Below, one piece after another: positions 58,410 through 64,000 of a stretch of DNA of 64,000 nt; position 1 is the first letter of the stretch, and every line of letters starts with the position of its first letter. The stretch is from NCBI GenBank assembly GCA_024138025.1, contig JAMXBD010000716.1, positions 496,001 to 560,000 of the forward strand, given 5' to 3'. The notes under the pieces were generated by a model. It ran no database searches. It was not told the origin of the DNA and saw only the letters and a list, made by a program, of their open reading frames with translations. The position numbers were made by a program, and so were the translations under genes. Source of the stretch: Combretum micranthum. Lineage: Eukaryota; Streptophyta; Magnoliopsida; Myrtales; Combretaceae.

Positions 58410-58775
58410 GACGTGGATAGGAGTTGGTCCCTCTAGTATAAACAATTTCTTAACCCTTCCATTAATTTTAAATAAGCCATGAAATGAAAAATCTTGTTAG
58501 GTTAATATGAGCAAGACCTAGTTCCTCATAATAGTAAAGCTCGACTCCTCTATTAATTGAATCAAGAAAGCAAGGAAAAGAAAATAGTTGATAGTATAAG
58601 TAAGACCTGGCCCCTTAGAAGAGAAAGGCTTGACTCATCTACTACTAATTAATCAATTCAAATCAAATTAAAAAGTGCTTAAAAAGGCTAGCTGATGTGG
58701 GTATGTCTTGGACCCTTAGAAGAGCAATGATTCATCCCCTCCATCATTTAGGCTATATCAAAGGATGAGAAAGAA
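58410..58775 (+). repeat. Diverged tandem repeats in the Athila-like 3' spacer
   Basis: Three to four blocks of about 110-120 bp share AAGACCTRG-CCCTTAGAAGAG, GACTCNTCTA and an AATTAAT tail (near 58,430, 58,510, 58,605 and 58,700). Coding potential nil. Such arrays are common between pol and 3' LTR in this lineage. Confidence 0.5.
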
Positions 58776-59230
58776 ATGAGACAGTGTTTGGAAGCATAGA
58801 TAAGGAAAGTGATTTAGGGGATGAGCTTATGTATATGCCTTCACATTTGAGTGTAATCCTTAGAAAGATGATTAAAGGTTCCATACTTATAAATATAAGG
58901 GGATAAAGTGGATTAAGTCTCTCTTACTTTGATTGATCTTTTAAACAACTTCTGCTTTAGATTATACCTTAAACAATAAAGGTAAAGACTAATATACTTG
59001 AATAAGTTTAGTGATTCCAGCAAAAGTAACGTTAGCACATGATCTGGTAGGATTGTATAAAGTTATTTGTACAATAGAATGCTGAGTTTACTGGGTTATT
59101 AGGCTTAAATAAATAAGAACTTTAAGTTCGATTTAGTCAATATTACATTCGTGATTTTTTTTCCCATTCAACAAGCTTTGTTGTTTGGTTTTCACATGAT
59201 GATTTGCTTAAGGACAACCAAAAACTTAAG

Positions 59231-59242
59231 TATGGGGGAATT
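59231..59242 (+). promoter_or_regulatory. Athila-like polypurine tract
   Basis: CTTAAGTATGGGGGAATT ahead of TGATAAGTTATTTATAC. This is the TAAGTTTGGGGG-type tract that precedes the 3' LTR in Athila/Tat elements. Confidence 0.7.
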
Positions 59243-59522
59243 TGATAAGTTATTTATACTCCATTCAATTTATAGGATTTCATGCTTTATCTGATTCATT
59301 ATTCGATAATTCCAATAAATTTTTGCTATTATTGTGTAAATGTTGTTTTACAGCTCCTAAGATCAAGAAAAGAAGAAATAAAGTAATTTGAACTAGACTT
59401 ATAGTAAAATAATAAAAATTTTTTAAGATAGAATATAACTGCACCTTTAAGGAATAAACTGAGGGCAAGAATATAAGGCGAAAGTGCAAATCACGCCCAT
59501 AGTTATACCAGGAGTTCAAGCT

Positions 59523-62500
59523 AAGACTGTAAACCCCCGAAGTTATTCGATCAAATTAAATGCTTAAACCCTAATCAGAAGTCAACCGGATTTTCAAGTT
59601 AACAAAACCCTAGTTTACCGTAACCGCTTAACTCCAGCATTACCGTTTTCCCTAGCTCTAGAAAATGAAGTTTGAGTAATTAGTTATTATGGTTCGTAAT
59701 AGCTATAGGTTACGTAAAAATATCGGTTTTGCAAAATTCGAGTGTCCTTAGAACCCGATCGGACACAGTTCTTGAAAAAGTGTCTCGGAGCTCGGAATAG
59801 GAAAAATATTCCGAATATACGGTTAGACTCGTAAAAATATAAGATCTCCAAAAATATCAATTTCGTAATTTTTCGATAGCTAAAAATATCATATATCGCA
59901 TTTATACGCGTATTTTCTTACTACCGGTATTTAATTGTCATGTCTACTTTTACATTACACTATTTACTGCTATTCTACACTATTCACCTATCTCTACTTT
60001 TCCTTACAAGCTATTCTTACTACCTATACACCTATTTCTTACACATTTTTATTTCCAATACAATTTCACCTTTCATTTCTTACTTTTAATTATCAAAAAT
60101 ACAAAAAATTAAATTTTCTTCCCGATTTCCACATATGTAGCACCGACCCCCTCTCTATCTCTTCCAATTTGTTTTATTTTTACTTTATTTAATTAACACA
60201 AATTATCTCCCACATTTTCCTATAAATACCCTCTCATACCTTCACTTCTTTCACACCACTTCTTTACTAAAGTTACTCTCTCAAAATCTCTAAAGAATTC
60301 TCTCCAATAAGTTCTTACAAGAAAGCTCTCTCTAGTTTCTTCTATTAGGTAAAATTTCTTCAAGAAATTCCTATGTTCATCTACTTAGTATGAACTCAGT
60401 GTGTGTTTTCTAAAACCATGAAGGTTAAGAAAACAACAATAGGTTCATACTTTGTTTTTGTTCATAATCTCAACTCCTTTATGTTCATAACTATCTAAAT
60501 ATTTATATAGCTATATTATTTAGAGCATATAAGCTCATTGTCTTGCAATTTATTTACCTTCCATGCAATTTATTTACTTCATTGCAATTTATTTAATTTC
60601 AAGTTGTTCTTAAGACTAGTCTTTCTAGTCTTAGACTTGTCCTCATCAAGTCAAAACTTTTTCTTTTCTTTTCAGGACGAGTCTTTTCTTAGTCTTGGGG
60701 TATCTTGATGAAGCTAAGGTCCCAATACTTGATTTATTACTTTATATGCTTATTCTTTTAAGTTATTTTTATATTTTCATAACTTATTATTTATATTCAT
60801 ACATGAACATAATGTTTTGTCTCAACAAAAATAAATGAGGAAGTGTTTTCTTAAACTAAAGATTCTTTCTAAAGAAATAAATGGAGAAAATAGATTTCTT
60901 AAAAACTCATAAACATGCTTATGGTTTTTCTTAAAACAAAAGGTTTTATCAAAACTTATTTTTCAAGTATTAGAAATTCTTTTAGAGTCATTAAAGAAAC
61001 AAAATATCATTTTATGAAATTGTTATTACTTTGGAAAGTTGTTGGAATCCAAGTTTAGAAAATAAAACCACTCTTAAAGAATTTAAAGTAATTACAAGAG
61101 TTAAATTTAGAATATTCATCTCAAATAACTCAAGATCTTTTCAAAAGTAAAATGAATATATTCCAACAAATCTCAAGTTCAAAATCTTTTAAACCTTACT
61201 TTTTCATAAGTTGAGACAACTTCATTTACTTCATCCATTTATTATGAGTCAATACATATATGTATATATCTTCCAAAAAGTTTATAAAAATACTTGGAAC
61301 ATTCATTTCTTCAAGTGAGTTTTATTTAAAAAGACGAACTCAAGTTTTTACAAATTCGTGGAGAATCTGGTCACTGCTTTTTCGATACCCAAACGACTTA
61401 GTTTTATGAAAATAAGTTTAGAAATGTGTAGATCTTTTCGAGTAGGTAGGAAACGATATATTATACATGAAATTCCGAGTTAAAATAAGCAAGTTATGCC
61501 CATTTTAAGTTGGAATTTCCTCTTGTACGATTTTTACCTCGATTTTAAGAAAAGTTTAGAATCTTCAAGAATAGAAGTTTTATGAAAGACTTATTTTAGG
61601 TATTTCATCTTGTTAGGTGACGAAGGACCCGAGATCGTCTATCCGGAGGACTATTTCGATTAGATCTACCGTTATGGAGTGAGTTAATTTTTTCCTAAGT
61701 TTCATTTCCTTGTTTGTGCTTGTAATTAGTGGCACTAGAAATTAGGAAAAGATAAATGAAAAATTGTTATGAATTATTTGTTGAATGAAAATTAAGTATA
61801 TCGAAGGACGATATGTTAAATAAAAGTGTGATTATTGTTTTGATATGATGAAATTATGGTTGATCACCTTTAACATGAATTCAACTTATATGGTTAAATG
61901 TATAATTGAAAGTTATTCATGCATATCATTCTTGTGAGTCACATTTATTTCACTACTATTCTTCGTGTGGGGAAATGAGGAAGTAGTAGTGGTGGCTGGT
62001 AGAAGTCGGTAAGTCTACATGGGCCAATAGGAGCTAGGAAGTCTATAAGGCAAGCAGGAGCTGGCAAATATGCAAATATTGATGGTCGTATGGGCCTGTA
62101 ACCTCCCAACCCTTGCCATGGAGGGCGATAAATCCATGCTGCACTTGATTTCCGGTTAATCTTGTGTATTTGTTTGCTCATGTGATTGGTGCATTACATA
62201 TGCTTGAATTAAATAACTTGGTTGTTATATGGAAATGTTATACAGTTTGGAATTATCTCACTAAGCTAGATTTGCTTATACCCTTATAGTTTTCTATTAC
62301 AGTATGATTATCTATGGTTGGCCCCAATGAGCCCTGTGTGCCAGGTACGAGTTTAAGCTACTAGAAGTTTTTGGAAGAAGTTTATGTATTTTTAGTTTTG
62401 AATATAGACTTCTAGGAAAAATCTCTATAATAGGCTTATGTAGTAGTTATGTTTATTTTGTTATTAGTATAGTTGAACAAAGATTTTAAGATAGGGGAAT

Positions 62501-62741
62501 GCCCCTAAGATGATGTACGAACTTGTAATTAAATGAAGATCTTATGTTTATCTATTTAAGTTCATGCTTGCTTTTGTTATCTATTTAAACATAATACCCC
62601 TATGAGTCTCCTACTATCTTGGAAGCACGCCTTGCATGTAATATAGAAGCTCCTGCGTGACTAAGGTTGTTATTCATTAGCTTTAATATTATATACGGCG
62701 GATTGCCACGTTTAGGGTACCCTCTGAGGCGTAATAAAGAC
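59523..62741 (+). mobile_element. Solo LTR, family LTR-A copy 5 (TSD AAGAC)
   Basis: The LTR proper is 59,528-62,736 (3,209 bp). It starts TGTAAACCCCCGAAG and ends GAGGCGTAATA (from GGCGTGACA). Perfect AAGAC lies at 59,523-59,527 and 62,737-62,741. A TATA box TATAAATA is at 60,221-60,228, followed by a pyrimidine-rich leader (60,240-60,360). No second LTR or internal region. Open frames in it are C/T-rich by-products. Confidence 0.88.
60221..60228 (+). promoter_or_regulatory. TATA box in LTR-A copy 5
   Basis: TATAAATA, within TTTTCCTATAAATACCC, at the position where copies 1-3 also have TATA-like boxes; likely U3/R promoter. Confidence 0.65.
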
Positions 62742-62878
62742 AAACCATGTTCACATGATTTAAACATAGCTTCTACTATGACCAACCTTCAAGGCCTGGA
62801 TTTTGACAGCAAAGAGTGATCCTATCCTAAAATAACATGCGTGAAGATTTGTATAAAGTTTATTAAAAACAATCTACG

Positions 62879-63440
62879 ATGTCTATAAACCCCTAAATTT
62901 TTGGAATCGGTTTAGCATAAAACCCTAAACCGAAAGTCAAACGAAACCCTAGAAGGTCAACAAAACCCTAGTGTACCGTAACCAGTTAAGTCCGGCATTG
63001 CCGTTTTCTTTAGCCCTGGAAAACGAAGTTTGGATAATTGGCTAGAATAGATATCTTTTGCAGTTACCCTACTTATGGTTAAGGCCACGTGGACCCTGCG
63101 GGCAGGTAATCTCTTCTGGATAATGGAAATTTAGATAAAGTGTAGCTTTAGCATTGATGTACCAATATCCATGTAATAGATTAGTGATCAAAGGGAAATG
63201 TCCCTAAGTTTGTAAAAACAATGATTTGAATGAATGATTATTATGATTCCTGTTTTCTTAATGTGTTATTTATATCTTCTTAAACTTCATAATTCCATAC
63301 ATGGTCCTCTAAAGTTGTGAACGCACGCCTTACACTTAATATAAAAGCTTTTGGGAATGGCTAAGGTGGTCATACTTAAACTTTAATATTGAGTGTGGCG
63401 GACTGTTACGTTTAGGGTACCCTTTAGGCGTGACAATGTC
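62879..63440 (+). mobile_element. Internally deleted solo LTR, LTR-A copy 6 (TSD ATGTC)
   Basis: The LTR proper is 62,884-63,435 (552 bp). It starts TATAAACCCCTAAAT and ends TTTAGGCGTGACA, with perfect ATGTC at 62,879-62,883 and 63,436-63,440. The first about 170 bp matches the start of copy 5 (GTACCGTAACC...CGGCATTGCCGTTTTC) and the last about 380 bp matches the LTR end. About 2.7 kb between is missing; the join is near 63,050. Confidence 0.88.
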
Positions 63441-64000
63441 AAGGATTAAAATCTTCATTATTTTTATGACTGATACCTACAAATAAATGTGCATAGATGT
63501 TGTAACAGTATTGTACCATATGTAACAAATTTCTGACGTATAATAGAGTAGAATAAGAATTTATAGTGAGAGAAACTTTTCTTTTGCAAGAAATTCAAGT
63601 TTTCTAGATAAATCCAAATTAACCCAACATTTTAATCAGTGACACTTATCCCTATTTCATATTATTTCTCCTGAATTTGTGTTTAATGTTTATATCCATG
63701 GAAAAATAATCATTTTAACTTAGGGTTTGTGAATCCAAAATCTAATTCATGTGATTTCAATGTGTTTTAAGTAAATATTGTCTGGATAGTTGTAATTAGT
63801 AACTTAACCTTAATTCAAGAGTTTATGTGAGTGCACCATGTAGATTCATGTCTGATTTCAACTAAACAGGTCAAAAAAATCATTCTTTTGAATAGATTTA
63901 GGCTACCAATGAAGTTGCTCATAATCACCTTGAGATAGGGATGGTGAAACTTTCTGTCACTTGAGTTTAAATTCATTAATATGTGTTTTAATCAAATGAT

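Larger units (their letters stand above)
57250..59242 (+). mobile_element. Athila/Tat-like Ty3/gypsy 3' fragment
   Basis: Starting right after LTR-A copy 4, the frame reads VSTSNHPQISKQAEVSNKEL-KRIL (integrase core, STAYHPQT.GQ-EVSN-type). It then jumps, with about 55 residues lost, to HKAYWAIKLLNYD and FSQLNELDKLHLNVYEN, and after a frameshift at an A-run (57,466-57,474) to EFKEGDLVLLFNSRLKVFP, WLGPFRVKKFYNHGAIEV and CKVNGQKLKPYQGQP (57,500-57,700). These are integrase C-terminal hallmarks of Athila/Tat elements. A long non-coding spacer and the purine tract follow. Confidence 0.85.
59243..64000 (+). repeat. Athila-like 3' LTR, split by two LTR-A insertions, running off the window
   Basis: The LTR begins TGATAAGTTATTTATACTCC at 59,243. 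Pieces are 59,243-59,527, 62,737-62,883 and 63,441 onward. The intervening blocks are solo LTR-A copies with their own TSDs, so the pieces were once contiguous. The last piece contains an R/U5-like stretch (63,530-63,600). I cannot see the LTR end or whether the window end is still inside it. The right limit is therefore uncertain. Confidence 0.55.

Overview
The window looks like gene-poor, AT-rich heterochromatin from a dicot-type plant nuclear genome. It has almost no long open reading frames. Instead it holds plant-type LTR retrotransposons primed by initiator tRNA-Met (TGGTATCAGAGC sites), an L1-type LINE, and Mutator-like and hAT-like MITEs. I found no intact host protein gene, no rRNA or tRNA gene and no CRISPR. 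Nearly all coding matter is decayed transposon polyprotein.

Layout. 391-803: MITE with 9-bp target-site duplication (TSD). About 1.9-5.9 kb: degenerate L1-type LINE on the minus strand. About 6.6-8.8 kb: LTR-like DNA. 8,846-12,519: solo LTR of a long-LTR family, called LTR-A here. 12.5-15.9 kb: more LTR-like DNA with tandem repeats. 16,194-18,457: compact non-coding retroelement with three LTRs in tandem. 18.5-22.4 kb: mostly unrecognised, with one foldback MITE. 22,375-26,015: LTR-A solo LTR on the minus strand. 27-29 kb: unexplained GT-skewed, TGCT-rich stretch. 29,578-29,936: second copy of the 9-bp-TSD MITE. About 30.8-40.0 kb: relic of a small cysteine-rich peptide gene whose two apparent exons lie 9 kb apart, with a Ty1/copia element (31,964-36,700, minus) inside the apparent intron. 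40,688-41,208: candidate solo LTR. 42,825-46,312: LTR-A on the minus strand. 46,313-57,249: 5'-truncated LTR-A on the plus strand, split by a full-length Ty3/gypsy chromovirus (47,792-57,183). 57,250-64,000: 3' end of an Athila/Tat-like Ty3/gypsy element whose own 3' LTR carries two more LTR-A insertions (59,528-62,736 and 62,884-63,435).

The order of insertion can be read from the nesting. The Athila-like element was hit by LTR-A, that LTR-A by the chromovirus (TSD CATTC), and the chromovirus 5' LTR by a 685-bp hAT-type MITE. Its 3' LTR keeps the matching empty site. Every LTR-A copy except the one at 42.8 kb and the truncated one has a perfect 5-bp TSD that I could locate. Boundaries come from reading and aligning by eye. 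Family names (Tekay-like, Tnt1/Tork-like, Athila-like) rest on domain order and motifs, not on database searches.
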